Source: Sipunculus nudus (taxonomy: Eukaryota; Annelida; Sipuncula; Golfingiida; Sipunculidae). From it: DNA of 64,000 nucleotides. Under the pieces are notes generated by a model that worked only from the letters and a program-made list of their open reading frames with translations, was not told where the DNA came from and did not search any database. The stretch is from contig CM049308.1 in the NCBI GenBank assembly GCA_026874595.1, forward strand, positions 11,251,501-11,315,500, in the 5' to 3' direction. Shown here piece after piece: positions 12,401 to 27,700 of the stretch. A program made the translations under genes and the position numbers. Position 1 is the first letter of the stretch. Each line of letters begins with the position of its first letter.

Positions 12401-12669
12401 GACAAAAAATCCATCTTAAAATAGATGACAAGCTGTTATATGAGTAACGCAAGTAAAAAATCTTCTCAATTTCTTATAAATTTACTAAATAAGTCATATA
12501 ATCTCAAAGCTTATGAAATGTTGAACTCTGAACCTCAATATTATAGTATTTCTCCATCTGTCACAGGAGGCTGTTGTGTAAGCAGATTTAAATCCTAAAT
12601 AACAGTCTCATGACATAAAAAATGATATGTTGAATTTTTATTTTTGAATGCATTACTTTCCAATAATAA

Positions 12670-12718
<49 letters not shown>

Positions 12719-15700
12719 AAATTAATCTATTCATTTCAGGTCATTGATCAAGAACAGTTTGTGGACAACCTTGGGTGTGAGGAAAAAAGATCAGTAAAAG
12801 TTGTTTCTATATTTGGTAACACAGGAGACGGGAAGTCTCACACACTGAATCATACATTCTTTAACGGACATGAGGTTTTTAAAACATCAGCAAATCCAGA
12901 ATCATGTACAATAGGTGTATGGGCAGCATTTGATCCTGTGCATAGTGCAATAATCATCGATACAGAAGGACTACTTGGCATCTCGGCCAATCAGAATCAG
13001 AGGACGAGGCTCCTGCTCAAAGTCATGGCCATCTCTGATGTTGTGATATATCGCACCAGAGCAGATCGTTTAACCAATGACTTGTTCCAGTTTTTGGGTG
13101 ATGCATCCAAGGCATTCCACAAACATTTCAAAGAAGAGTTGACATTAGCATCTGAGAGATGTAATTTTGACCTGCCTGTGTCAAGCCTGTGCCCTGCTGT
13201 GATAATATTTCATGAAACCCTGCACACTGATATCCTTGGTAAAGGTAAGGTTGTCCTGGGGGTTCTGTGCCCTGCTGTGATAATATTTCATGAAACCCTG
13301 CACACTGATATCCTTGGTAAAGGTAAGGTTGTCCTGGGGGTTCTGTGCCCCGCTGTGATAATATTTCATGAAACCCTGCACACTGATATCCTTGGTAAAG
13401 GTAAGGTTGTCTTGGGGGTTCTGTGCCCCGCTGTGATAATATTTCATGAAACCCTGCACAATGATATCCCCTTAAAGTTAAGGTTGTCTTGGGAGTTCAG
13501 TGCCCTGCGGTTATAATATTTCAAGAAACTTTGCACACTGATATTCTTTGTAAAGTTAGGTTGTCTTGGTGGTCCTGTGCCCTGATGTGATAATATTTCA
13601 TTAAACCCTGCTCACTGATATCCTTGATAAAGGTAAGGTTGTCTTCTTGTTTCTTGATCCTACAGAGAGGACTAGAACCATTAGAACTATTTGCAGAATT
13701 TTCTATTAGACAGGGTTGTGCTAAACTGAGGGTAACTTTACTATGTGATGCTGTTTTTGAACACCCCTGAAAATGAATGGTAGAATTAAACCCAGTATTA
13801 TAACTTGATGATGTTGTTAAGCTCATTACATAATGCAGGACAGAATATTATGTCATGTTTAGTAGTAGCAGAGTTTAATAAACCAAGATCAGTTCACACA
13901 AATAATGTAAAAGAAATAATTGTGTCAAAGACTTTCATATTTTTTATAACACCAACAAAAATTTTTGAATATATATCTTGTATATTCTTAGACACTGCAT
14001 GCAGATGCAATGGTCTAGTATGGTTACTAAGGAAACCAAGAATAGGATTAATATTTGATAGTATAAGATTTTTTTTTCATTTTATCCCACAGGTAATGCA
14101 ACAGAATCACCAGAAGTTTTCCTACGAAGACGATTCCGTGATCTTGGTCTTACAATAGAATTTAGCTCAATTGAATATGTTGGCACAAGAACAAAGTCAC
14201 AATCAACAGACTTTAGGGGCTTACTGAAAGCTGTCAAGTCTCAACTGGAAAACACAAAGGTCCGAGCACCCAGAACTCCTGGAGTTGTCTTACAAGTCCT
14301 CAAGGTAAAGATAGAACCATCTGTCTGAAGAATATACATTATGTTCCACCACCCCTGGCAACCTGTTTTGTTTTTGCAATTATTATTTTTTGACAAGTTA
14401 AAGAATGCCAACAATTTTTGCACCTGGGAAAACAAGAAAATGCCTTGTTGACTATTTTGGAAGTAATAACCATATCACTGGTTAAGGCGACATGAAAGAG
14501 CTCAAGTGGAAAATGTGTATATCATAAGCAGGTATGATACCAAAAAAATTAATATTTCTGCCATTGATGCTAACCTTAGTTTAGTTACACAGTCTAACTT
14601 AACAATAATCACAAAAATTCAGACCTAAGGGGTGTTGAAACTGACTATAGACATTATATCTTGATTAGAACACTGAAATATTTATCTTTCCTGGATTAGG
14701 GATTCATATTTCTAACATCCAAAGAAAATGTAACAATAGGCACATTATTCATTGTCCTCGTAATTTCTGTTATTTTGGTCATTTTTGTTTTTGTCTCTGA
14801 TACTTTCATCTTTTACTTTTCTGCATTAGCAATTAAGATAAAGACTTTTGTTACATGTAATTTTAAAAAGTAAAATAAAATCTGGCATGTTGAACCAGTA
14901 TTTCTTTATATGTTAAAGATACATGTATATTAATGAAGCATTGATTTTTTGCAGGTCCTCAACACTAAGTTCAGTGGAGATATTGAAAAAGCTGTGCCCA
15001 GCACTTTTCCAGACCAGTATTTCACCTGCAATGCTGTCTGTCTGTCCTGTGGGTGAGTCTTCTTTTTTCGTTTTTAACATACACAAGTTCAGTAAAACTG
15101 AAAATGCAGTGTATCCAATAAAGATTTAGGAGAGAATGGTACCATCAAATAAACAAATAAACATGTGTTCTGTTTGTGAGAGTCACCAATAATTATGCAA
15201 ATTTAGTGCTTATAGGGTGATTGACTGGCAACATTGCCATCAGTAACTTGATTGGTTGCTCGCAACTGCTCTGCTCATGATTATTCATTGAATGAATATT
15301 CGATTAAGGTCACATAGAGTTCATGGATAGGTCAATTGAACATAAGATTATTACCACTCTCTAACAGGTAATCAGATGCAAAGGACATGTCAGACTTATA
15401 GATGAGATACTGGAGCTTACTGTCTTAATATTATGTATGAACTAATCAGGAAGGTATGGTCTCAGCATTATTGTCTAATTACAACAAATATGGAATTCAA
15501 GTACTTTATCACCAAGTCCAGTGGTAAAATTTCAGTCAAAATTTTCTGTGTTTATTCACGAATGGAGATTTATAATTGGATCCTCTCAATGTCACCAATC
15601 CAGTTGTGTGTTTGTGCATCTTAGAACTAATGCATTAAACTATTTAATTTCTTTGTCAGCTATTTTATAATAGATCATGGTTGCAGAAAATGATGATCAT

Positions 15701-18700
15701 GAAACACTTGTGTGGCCATGTCTTTGAAATGCCTTTTTAGCTCAGCTGACTATAAGTCATCTGAGCTATAATCGTGGTCCATTGTCCGTGGTCCGTCCGT
15801 CTATCTTGCGGTCCGTCCGTAGATGTGGCACGTTTTGAAACCGTAAGACCTAGGAATCCAAAATTCGGCATAATGATAGATGACCCCAAGATCTTCAACC
15901 AAGCAGAAAACTGGGTCTTTGCGACTTCGTTCCTTTAAGATATTTAGGAAAAACCTCAATTTTTTATTAAAAACCTATTTTCACACTTCAGGACTGCCTA
16001 ATATCAAAACCACTTATCTGTTTTTCCTCATATTTACCATAAATATTGCCCTATATAGTTCCCATGTACAGTAATATAACTTTAATTAATCAAAATTAAA
16101 TTGTATACCCAAAATTAGATCAAAATCTTTTAAATTTTTTAAAATATTAACAAAAATAAAAAATTGGTACCTTCAATTTAGTCCGACTTTGACCATGGCA
16201 CGTTTTTTCCCTGTAAGTACTGTGGATTTAATTTTCACAGCATGTTTTTGTTAGGATTTTGTCTGTTAACACCAAAAATTTGAAACCAGTTGATCAAAAA
16301 CTAGATTTTATTCAAGTTTTCAAGCACCATGTAACATATTGTTTACATCAAGCTAGTGTTATGAAGTTTGCAAGAGCTCAGCTCCCCAGCTTCAGCTCTC
16401 AGTTCCTAAAATTTGGCATACAATTATATGTCTCCAAAATCCCCTACCATGCCAAGAATTTGGTCACTAGGACTTAATACCTTCGAGATATTAATGAAAA
16501 ACTTCATTTTCCATTAAAACCCATTGTTACACGTCAAGACTGTCTTATATCAAAACCACTGATCTGACTTTAATCATATATAATATACATATTTTTCTAT
16601 ACATTCTCTATGCACATGCTAGAAATGATGTCAGTATTGCGTAATGGTTTTAAGTTATGGGCCCAGACATAATGCACTTTGTAAAAAATCAAGAATATAT
16701 TTACTCCCTTAACAACTGGATTGCTGAAGCTGGAGATTTTTTGTCAGGGATGTAACATTATTTAATCAAGATTCAATAGAATATCCAAAATTAGTTCTGA
16801 AGTTATTAGTATAAATGTAAAATTAGTGTAAAACTTTGACCATAGCATGTTTGTTTCCTGTGAGCACTGTTGATATAATTTTCATATCATGCACAAATAA
16901 GGATTTCAGCTTTTTAGTTTAGAAAGCTGAAAGAAATTGGCCAAAAATTGTAGCTTTTATTCATGTTTTTATGAGACCATGTCAGACCTTAGCTCTCCCC
17001 AGCCCCTCTTGAGTCACCTGTATGTTGACCTTGTTGACCTTTCATCAAAATATGCACGCTTGAGGCGAGGCACACACTGGGGCAGCCAGGCAGCTTATGG
17101 CCAGCCACAGTTGTTCCAGGTGTCCAACCCAATTCATCTAGTAGTTTTAACTAACAACATAACAATAAACAACAAATTAATAAATTTTTATTGGTTTTTA
17201 ATAACAAATTAAAGAAAAATAGAAAAGGAATTTGTTAGTTGATAATAACAGGAAATTAACTTGCAGTTACTGATGATATAAGAATCTTGTATCGATTGAT
17301 AGAATGTCACGTATTCCAAATAATACAATGCAGTCACCTATGGTATTTTTCAGTTCAATTGTAATGATAAAAAAATAAATCGTATTATTCATTACTAATA
17401 ATTAGGGATCATATGAAGGAAATTAATGATAGACAAAGATGCAGTTGATAATATTAATCTAGATTCCTGCTGTGTCTCGTGTGTACATAGATCTGAAATT
17501 AGTCCAAAATGAATATATTACTGCTGTGTCTAGTGTGTACATAGATCTGAAATTAGTCCAAAATGAATATATTTTTTTAATATGAATAAAAGCCATAAAA
17601 CCAGGTACTTATGGTCATTATTTAAATGTGTGAATTTTGTATATTCAGGATTCTCAACATCATTGTTTGGTGAAAACTGAATAAATACCAGACATGGTGC
17701 GAATACTTTGCAAATGTATTTGAATACGAATATGAATATGTACTCAATTATAAAATTTCTTGCATAATAATGGGAATTCAGGTAAAAATGAAAATATATG
17801 AAAACCAGTGCAAATACTTTCAAAATATATTCATGAATGCATTCATGAATATATTCTTTAATATTATCTTAATAATCATTTCAGTTGTATTTTATTTTAA
17901 AAAATCATATGATTCTCTTATTATTTTTAATCAAAATTACATTTGGGACAATTTGTAATTATTTTTTAATAAATAGTTAAACTTTTATATTATATGTTCT
18001 GCTTATAAGTTATATGGCCAAGTCAAAATCTGTGTGACAATAGCACTCCATTTGTTAATAAAATAAATGAAATCAATCCTCTTCCCTGTCTCCAAAGATA
18101 CTATCAAAATCATACATAAGCTAAACACCAACAACTCATAATACAGCTTATATTTATTTCCACACAAAACAAGCATGTGCCTCATTTCTAAATCATATTT
18201 TTTTATCATATATAATAGCTGAGCGCCGTGACCCATGGGTCCCTTTCTTGAACATGTGTACCTGTAAATAATACCAAGAGTTTCTTAAGGTTGATTATTA
18301 TATTTCCCAATAAATTCTGAGGAATTTGACATTATTTTGCAAAGGGCCCAGCACAGTGCCATCTATCAGTAACTACACAAACTGTATGTATACAGTAAGT
18401 AAACTTAGTCCATTGAAAACCTGTCCCCTGGTGAGGTCATACCCAGCTGTCCCAATTCAAAAACAGGAAACATGCTACTTGCTATTCACTAGTCTTTAAA
18501 TACTGCTCAGTCTTGAATTTCATCTTCCTTCATTGTCATCCAAACAGCATGAGCTTTCAAACATGGGAGTTCATGTGCTTCTGGGAATTACTGGAATAGA
18601 GTAGAATTGCCTGGAAAAATCCCTTATTATTTCATCGTTCAGTTGGCATGCCAGTTAGTTATGATGGAATTCATTGTTAAGTCAATGATTTCTGGTTTTT

Positions 18701-21700
18701 CAGATAATTAATAAAATTTGTTATTTTGATAATTTGAATACCTTGCTCTAGAGACACAGTTAACACGTGTTAAAATTTTCTCGCACATACTATTTTAATG
18801 TAAAGTTTGTTTCAGAATTAGACCCTCACAAGAATAATTAAATCCCATATTTCCTTAATGTGGTGGCATTAGAAGTGCTTCTTGCTGGATTTATTCTGTG
18901 ACACTGTATAAAAATCACTCTATGCACAAACTAGATTATAATGCTGAGCTTATATAAATAGTCAGTGGAACCATGTCTTTTTGCTTTGGGATACCTATTA
19001 AATGGGCCTATTCTGATATCTGACATATATTGACTGTAGATAATCCCTTGAACCTTTTAAAAAAATACTCCATGGTACACAACCTGTTCCTTTTGTGTAG
19101 ATAGATGTATTATAACATGTTGGGCCCCATCAAAATAATCTAAACACACTCGAAAAGAACATCGAGTGGCAAGTCAAGCAAACCATAGTTTGCAACTTTA
19201 GGGGGGTTTGCAACTAGTAACCTATCAGCTTCTGCACAAACACAAACAACCACTTTGGTTACACAGGTTTTCTGTTTGTCAACATTGGTGCATGCAAGTA
19301 GATAAACAAGCTCAATCATCCATCACAGTGACAATATAAGAATTCATTTTACAGGAATTATTTACAGTTCATTAAAATTTACTCAGCGGAAGCCAGAAAT
19401 TATATATTTATTATAGAAACGGTATGTGAATATCCATCCTGCTTTAAACATATGTTGTAACCCCAGACTCCAGTGTATCACAGGTTGGTGTATTCCAGTT
19501 GACATAATTATTATAAAACATAATGTAATTCCATACTATGAGGCTATTTACACAACACAAAATGAGGCACTATGATTTTGGTGCTGTGCATAACTGTCTC
19601 ATTGATTATGTTTACATAGGGAATGTTCATGCTGATATATTTACTGTGAAAAACTCTAGATTTAAGGCTAACCAGGCTTTCGTCATCTGCACAAACCATT
19701 ATGACTTAAACCATGTTGTTCTCAGGCTGCTATCTGCATTACCCATTAGAAGTGTTTAACTGTTTTAGTTGGTGTAGTTATTCTGCAGACCCCTCTCGGC
19801 AATGGAGATCACTGCTACAGTGCTGACAACATTTGTTCTCACTGACAGCAGTGCTTATTTCAGCAGCCATTCACACTTAATGGTGCATTGTTGAAAACAG
19901 TCATCAGCTTCTGTAGTGTGTCCCCATGATTGCATGTATTGTTATCTCGAGGGCTTTAAGGTGCAGGCATATAAATATGAACCATTTGAGCTGAGGGAAC
20001 AGTCAATATTGAATGTAAAAAAAAATTAAAAATAATTACAACATTTTTATAGTGGAAATAAATTTATTAAATCAAATGTGTTAAGCTGAAATTTATACAT
20101 CTATGAATTTATTTCCCGAATTGTTCTTCTTGATGGGTACTGGTAGTTTTCTTTACTTAAATGTCCAGTAGGGGGCACCAGTGAGAATGCTATGTCATGG
20201 TTACTTTTCAGCTGAAGCTGTTCACCATTATTTATATGCTCTGCATCAGCAAAGGCTGAGAGCTCTAGCTAATATTAGCTGTCATGTTCTGTCTGGAGTA
20301 TCAGTTTATCAGGCATAAAACTGCAAACTTTAAATTCAGCTATATTGGTACCTGTACATTAAAATAAATTTCATTTTAATCCTGTGTCGGGGTCTTTGTA
20401 ACCTTAAATTTGATGTGGCCAAGAACAAAATCTTATGTTTATACATGAAACATACTATTTGAGGATTTTGGTGTGGTCCAAAACAAGCGTTATCCCACTC
20501 CAAACTTTGCCAATACAGACCCTTTGCAACCAAACTCCCTCTACAGATGGAATCTAGCCTGAATGCTGTCTTTGAGTACTTTTGTGTCGCATCCCATGCC
20601 TTTATTGAACCCTGACAGATTTATTTCTCCTTGTTTCTTGAAATAGGGCTGCTGGCATTATGCAGGCACACTAAAATCCAAATGTTGTAGGTTGCATATC
20701 AAAATTATGGGTACACCCCTAGTGAATATAACACTAGTTTCTCATTGGAATGTATTTTCCAGCTGTCGATGCTCAAAGACCATGAACCACGGACAGGACG
20801 GCATTCCCCATGAAACAGAAGGTCGATGTAAGTTCCAGCATCAGTTTGACAACAAGATCTTCACCTGTAAGGTATGTAGTGGAAGATTAATCATTACATA
20901 TCTCTATTCATCATAGGTTTAGGCTTCATTGGGCAAGATATAATTTTCAGGTCATGCAAATATGTTACCGATCACATTATCATGTCATCTGACACATTTG
21001 CCTCAGAAAATTTATTAATAAAGCTTTTGCCATAGATTAGCCCATCTATTTGCAGATATGATTTTTCATTGTTATTTATCCACCAGAAAAACTGGATTTT
21101 TAAAGGACTTCCCATTTCCAACTGCTATGTTTACAGCCACAGGATATCACAAGACAAGAAATTCTTAATTTGTTCATTGTTAATGACAGATATTCAGGAA
21201 ATAGTAACTCATTACACGATTCTTAGAAGAAAAAGAATCATCAGAGAACACTTATTGAATTTAATTTAAATCTTTATTTTGTTTTGCTTAATTCAGCAAA
21301 TGAATCAGTCAAATATCAGCCCTTCTATGACAGGACATATTATTATGGTATGCCAGCAATCCATCAGTCTGTTAACTATTTTAGTGTTGCGGAGATAAAT
21401 AACTTGGGTTTTGATATATTTTCACATCTTACTAACAAAAAGATATCTTGCCCGAGTTCGATAATGGACAAAATCCACGCTTATTTAACAAGTTTAATGG
21501 TCACTAGGCTTCTCTGTGGTGAACCCGTTCCTGTGATAACTTACCAGGAATATTGATGGATATTGATAAATTTCAACAGCAATATTAACTTATATAATAT
21601 CTCACCAAAGTTCGATTTCTGGCAAAATCTGTGCATATTTAATGAGGTCAGAGGCCATCTGACATTGGTGGCCCCTTGATGACTTACTTAAAATCTGATG

Positions 21701-24700
21701 GATTTTCATGAAACTTGTTATGAATATTAACCAAAAAGAGTGTCTCACCTGATTTACATTCTTGGCAAAATTTACCCTTACTTAATGAGGTCAGAGGTCC
21801 CAAGATATGCACTAGTTGAATTATGCACCATTTGCAGTGCTCTTGTTAACTTCATGAGGATTTTGTTCAGTTGTATCCAGGAGCTTAGAATGGCATTAAA
21901 GACAAGAAACTATTTTATAGAGCAAAACATGATGTGCCTGTATACAATTGTGCTTATGTCATCTTCATAAAACTTTCACTTTGTAATATTTCACCATGTT
22001 TTAAATAAGTTGAAGGATTAAAATATCAAACCCACACATTTTAAATATAGTGGAACCTGTCTAATAAGACCACCTGTCTAATAAGACCACCTGTCTATTA
22101 AGAACACCTGTCTATTAAGACCACCTGTCTATTAAGACTACCCTATAGTGAACTGAAAGCATTCACATTGGATATATACGGTAACCGTCCTGTCTAATAA
22201 GTCCATACTGTGAATAAAAGAATCTAAATTAGGCCACTTTTGTCCAGTCCCATCCATGGTCTTCTTACACAGTTTTCACTGCATATATGGTGTTGTATAG
22301 TTTGTGAATCCCTTTGTGTGTGTGTGGATCATGTAATCTTTGTTATGAATAGAACTGTGTGGACAAAGTTTGATTTTAAAATGAAACTCAAAATAAATTC
22401 TGTGTTCTATTACAGAGCTGCTTTGAATCCAAAGGGAAGGAAATTATGGTTTTACCCAAAACTTGTGCTTCTTCTGACAACCAGTGGCTAGGTCTGGCAA
22501 AATATGCATGGTCTGGGTAAGTTTGTTATTACATAAATGGAAAACCAAATATATTTGCAGTTCACACTAATCAAATGTAAGGTTATGCTTTTGTACCATA
22601 GAGCAGTATTTGAAATGTCTGGTGATGCTATATTTTCAAAACTGTGATGATATTTTGAAAAACATAAGGATTATCTGCTAAAAAATATGTAAGAAATGTG
22701 TTAATATTTTTTATAAGTGTGTACTTCTTGTTTGACCAGTGTTGTCTCAAGGCCGGTTTTGGTCTCAAGGCCAGTTTTGAGGCTTGTTTCCACCAGCCTC
22801 AGACTCAACCTTGGCCTCAGAAGGCTATGACACAAACTCAGTCAAAGTTTGACCTATTTTGTAATAATGCATTTGAGCTACGACTCATATTAGAATTCAG
22901 ACATTGAATCTTAGTTGTATGGACTCTGACTTGGTTGGTTGTGACTCGGCCTAGGCCAAGAAGGGCTGTGACTGGGACTCGGTCTTGGAGGGCCATGACT
23001 GAGTATCGGCCTCAAATTCTGAGGGCCATGACTCAGATTTGGTCTTTGCCTTGGAGGGGCGTGAATCAACTGCAACACTGCCATTGACCTACAGACATTT
23101 TATATTATGACAGAATAAAGATGTATTTCTCTGATTCTGTACCAGCCTCTATGCACCCGTTTTATTCTCAAGTTTTTAAGTGTTTTCAGGTATAAATAAT
23201 ACTGATAAATTTGCCTTAATTATCATAGATGAAAATAAGATATTTTATATTTAATATTATTCAGAGAAAATATTTGATAACTTTATTATAAAATTGATAA
23301 TAATGAAAATGTTTTCTGAATAGTGCAACAGCTTTTTCATGTATTAAAACAATTAGCAAGTTTTGTTTCATGTGATATGATGATGTTAATTTAATAACCA
23401 TTTTCATATTTCACAAAGTGAATACAGTGCCATTCTAAATATTTAAACAGGGCAAGCTTTAAAAAAAAACAAAGTTTTCAGAAATGCTACATATATCTGG
23501 AAGAAAATAAATTTGAGCAGATATTCAGTATGCTAATTTCTTTTCTTCAGGTATGTGCTGGAGTGCCCACAGTGTGGCATTATCTACCGCAGCAGACAAT
23601 TCTGGTATGGAAACCAGGACCCTGTCAAATCAGTCGTCAGAACGGAGATCCGACATGTTTGGCCAGGGGTAAGGGGTCTCTCGGATTGCTGTAAAATAAA
23701 TATGAATATGTATACAGATATACAGATATGTATACAGATACAATATATATTTCAAAATGTATTATTGTATCGCCAAACATAGTCTGCAGATACTATGGTT
23801 TAGGCACGGTTGCGCTGCCGCCGCCGCCGCCGCCGCCGCAGAGATTTCTTTTGGACACAATAACTCAAAAAATATTTCAAGGATCTTTTTCAAACTTGAC
23901 ACATTTATAGATATAGGTGAGAGGACAAAGGTCATGACCTCAACTAGGAGAGTGACCTTGACCTTGAATAGATCCATTTTTGGGGAAAATCACACAAATT
24001 CTTAAATATCTCAAGAAATCTTTCATGGATTTATCCAAAAATCAAGTTGGACAAAGATCTTGGATAGTTATGTCATGTACCGGAAACTGGTGGTGCCACC
24101 TAGTATCCTTTTCTTGTTTTTGTGCTGTTTAATACCCCCATCATTGCCACTTGACAGTACTTTTAGCATCACAAGTCAAAAACTGATTGACAGATTTCTT
24201 TAATATTATGCATGTACATAGGTATGGGTTATGGGATGATGTATATTAAAATTGGGGTCATGACCTTTCCTTTGAGAGTGGCTTTGACCTTGAATATTAC
24301 CATATATGGTGAAAATCACATAAAATCATGAATATCTTAAAAAGGGATGCATGGATTGGTCCAAAAATCAAGTTGACGGAAGATCTTGGATAGTTTTATC
24401 TTTTGCAGAAGTTAGGTGGCGCCACCTGTTGTTCTTTTCTTGTTTTTTGCGCCTTTGAATACCCCATCATTGCCACTTGACAGTATATACTGTGAGCATT
24501 ATAAGTCAAACAGTAATGGACAGATTTCTTTCATGTTATGCATGTATATAGATATGGTTTATGGAATGAGGTATATTTAATTTTAAATTTAATTCTAAAA
24601 TTTAATTTAATTTAAATTATTTTTTTTTTAATTTAATTTTTTTTTTCAAATGTTGGATATTTTGGAATGCATTTTATTGATTTGGGGTCATGACCGTGAC

Positions 24701-27700
24701 TATGAGAGTGACCTTGACCTTGAATATTCCCATATTTGGTGAAAAACATAAAATCATGAATATCTTAAAAAGGGCCACTTGACAGCACTGTGAGCAATAT
24801 AAGTCAAACACTAATGGACAGATTTCTTTTATATTATGCATATACATAGATTTGGATTATGGGATGAGATATATATAAATTTGGGTCCTGACTTTGCATA
24901 TGAGAGTGGACTTGACTTTAAATATTGCCATATATGGTAAAAATCACCAACAATCATGAAAATCTCCAGTGAACCTGGGGGATTGCTTCAGCTAGTGGTC
25001 TGCACATGTTGTTGCATCATGTTTTGCCCAAACATCAGCAGTTCTGGGCCATGGTCAGATTCTATAAATAGATATGATGGTCAGTGATAAATGAATTAGT
25101 GCACTGGGTGTACCACAGAGTCACAACTGGATCATTTTCCTTTGAGAGTGGTCTTGACCTTTGGACGAAGACTATTTAAAATTGGTTCATGAATGTTGCC
25201 TATATGGGACTTGACAGTATTGTCAGCATTATAAAATAAAAATTAAAAAGTTGTTGGATAGTGTTGTCATGTGCTGGAAACTAATTGGCAGATATCTTTC
25301 ATATTATGCATATAGATAGATATGGGTAATGTGATGTGTCATTTGCTGGGAACTGCATGGTGGCACCCCCTACGCTATTTTCTTGTTTTTCCACAATTTA
25401 TGCTATTGATAAGGAACAAATGACAATTTTTATGACAATATAACAATTTACTACAAATAACAAAATATGATGTGAAACAAAATATAACAGATATTATTAT
25501 TTCATTCTCATTATCATATCTCTCCATCTCTCTGAAATCCTGTCTATCCATCTCTTTCTCTTTCTTTCTGCTTTACTGTATATTATTCTCAAACAAGTTA
25601 CTCCAAACATACATATACAACTCAATACATCATTAAATATATACTTCCGTTTATATGTAACCTTTTACATAACAATTGCCTTCACTTTAAATATTCCTAT
25701 ATTATGTACAAATGTTTCTCACATTCATTGCTAAAATACAAATACATCACATTATATCAACAAAATACCACAAAACCTCATTTGTCTGGCGATACTATGG
25801 CACCAGCGGTGCCAAGAAATGTCTAGTTTTCATTTTAATGTAGAAATATCTTTGACTCCATATTTACATTAGCATTTTAATATGGAGCAATATTTTTTAG
25901 CGAACCTGTGAGCTTATGCGATGGTGTGGCGTCGTCCGTCGTGCGTCGTCTGTACGTTAACCATAGCTATCTCAAAAACGGCAGGAGCTAGCATCACCAA
26001 ATTTTTTGCAAATAATCAGTCATCCAAAAAACTATATCTGATTTTGTTTATTTTTTTTCTAACTGCATTTTCTTAGATTTTATAGGGAAAAAGCTAAAAA
26101 AGCTTTAAAAATCTTCTTCTCCGAAACTGTCCAGCCAAATTGTTCAATATTTCACAGAAATGATCCCTTGAACAATCTTTCTCAAATTTGTCCAAATGGT
26201 TGCAGTTCAGAGATTTTTGGCCGAGATGCAGGAGGTTCAACTTTGTTAACTGTGCAAAAAAACATATTAAAATTTAAATCTCAGAAACGGCTATAGCTAT
26301 CATCACCAAATTTTATACCAATGTTGGTCACATATTTCATATCTGAAATTGAGGTATTGGTGGCGCCACCTGCATCGGCCTTTTTTGTACAGGGTCGTCA
26401 GTGCCTGTATCACACTGAGGGCTACAAAAAACTTCTTCTCTGAAACCATATGGCCAAAATGTTTAATATCGCACAGAAATGATCCTAGGGTAGTGCTTTC
26501 TGAAGTTTGTTCAAATAGTCTCTTTTCAATGACTTTTGGCTAAGTTATGGGAAGCTGAATTTAGTGATATGCCATAACAGCCCATTTTAGCTCAGTGGCT
26601 ACAAAGATCTTCTTCTAAAAAACCACAGGGCCAAATTCTTAAATCTCGCACATTAATCATCCTCAGATGTTGATAATTCAAGTTTGTTCAAATGGTTTTG
26701 GTTCAGTGCTTTTTAGCTGAGTTATGGAAAGCTGAACTTAGCCAGTTTGCAGTATCGTCCTATATGAGTTATAACATGTGAAACGTTTTTACACTGATGC
26801 CACTGGAGCAAATTTTGTTCAATATTTTACAAGAATAATTCCTACAATAATTCTTATAATAATTGTCATTAATGGTTCCACATGAATGATTTTTGGTTGA
26901 ATTATGGAGATTGAATTGAGTCATTTTACCCTATTTGTTAGCTGTGTGATGCTGTTACATCTAGCATGGCACCAGTTTATCAGTATTTATTACATCATGC
27001 CACTAGACATTTAGATTTCAGGTAATCTTTGGTTTATATTGACAAGAAAGATTTTTTAAAAGCTTTTAAACAATTTAGATTTATGATTTAAGTTATTCAT
27101 CATACCAGGCAATATTACAATCATAGATATTCAGCTCTCTGTGGCTATATAAAAACAACAGTACGTGGATTATAAATTATTGGTATCCCTACTCAACTTA
27201 ATTCAAGAATTTGCCATCAATGAGATATATCTGTATTTTAATTTTGCATTCAGTATGCATCCGTAATAATTTTACATATATTCCTGATTTCTTATAAAAA
27301 GTCAGCTGAAAAGCATTTTGTATTGGGAAAATTAATTTCAAAGTTATTTCAAGTAGAGACAACTTTTGTGTTCAGATGGCAACACTTGGTTTACCATTGG
27401 CAGATTGCCAGTGCCTTGATATTGGCCATTAGCCAAGATTATGTCAGCTCTATAAATAGTTTTGGCACAGTGCCAGGATTGGAAGAAGTGGAGACAGGTA
27501 AAGGTCAAGAGTTCACTCAGTGCAGTAGCTGCATTCTATTTATAGCTTTGGCAGACTGCTCACTGCATCATATTTGGCACCAAAGTTCAGCCTGAATCTA
27601 TTTATAGCTTTGGCAGACTGCCAACTGTGTCAGATTATGCAACAGGTCAAGAGTTCACTCAGTGCAGCCAGGTACAGGTCAAATGTTCACTCAGTCTAGC

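Noticed and set aside
13245-13516. Open frame continuing from ZFYVE1 exon 2 as a repeat protein
   Set aside because: It passes through splice donors and intron copies; alignment with human DFCP1 places the exon end at 13244 and resumes at 14093. Kept only as possible alternative splicing.
13181-13826. Minus-strand repeat-containing frames
   Set aside because: Reverse-strand reading of the 78-bp repeat; no independent support.
23728-24005. Frames with poly-Pro or poly-Ala
   Set aside because: Produced by the (CCG)n repeat in ZFYVE1 intron 7.
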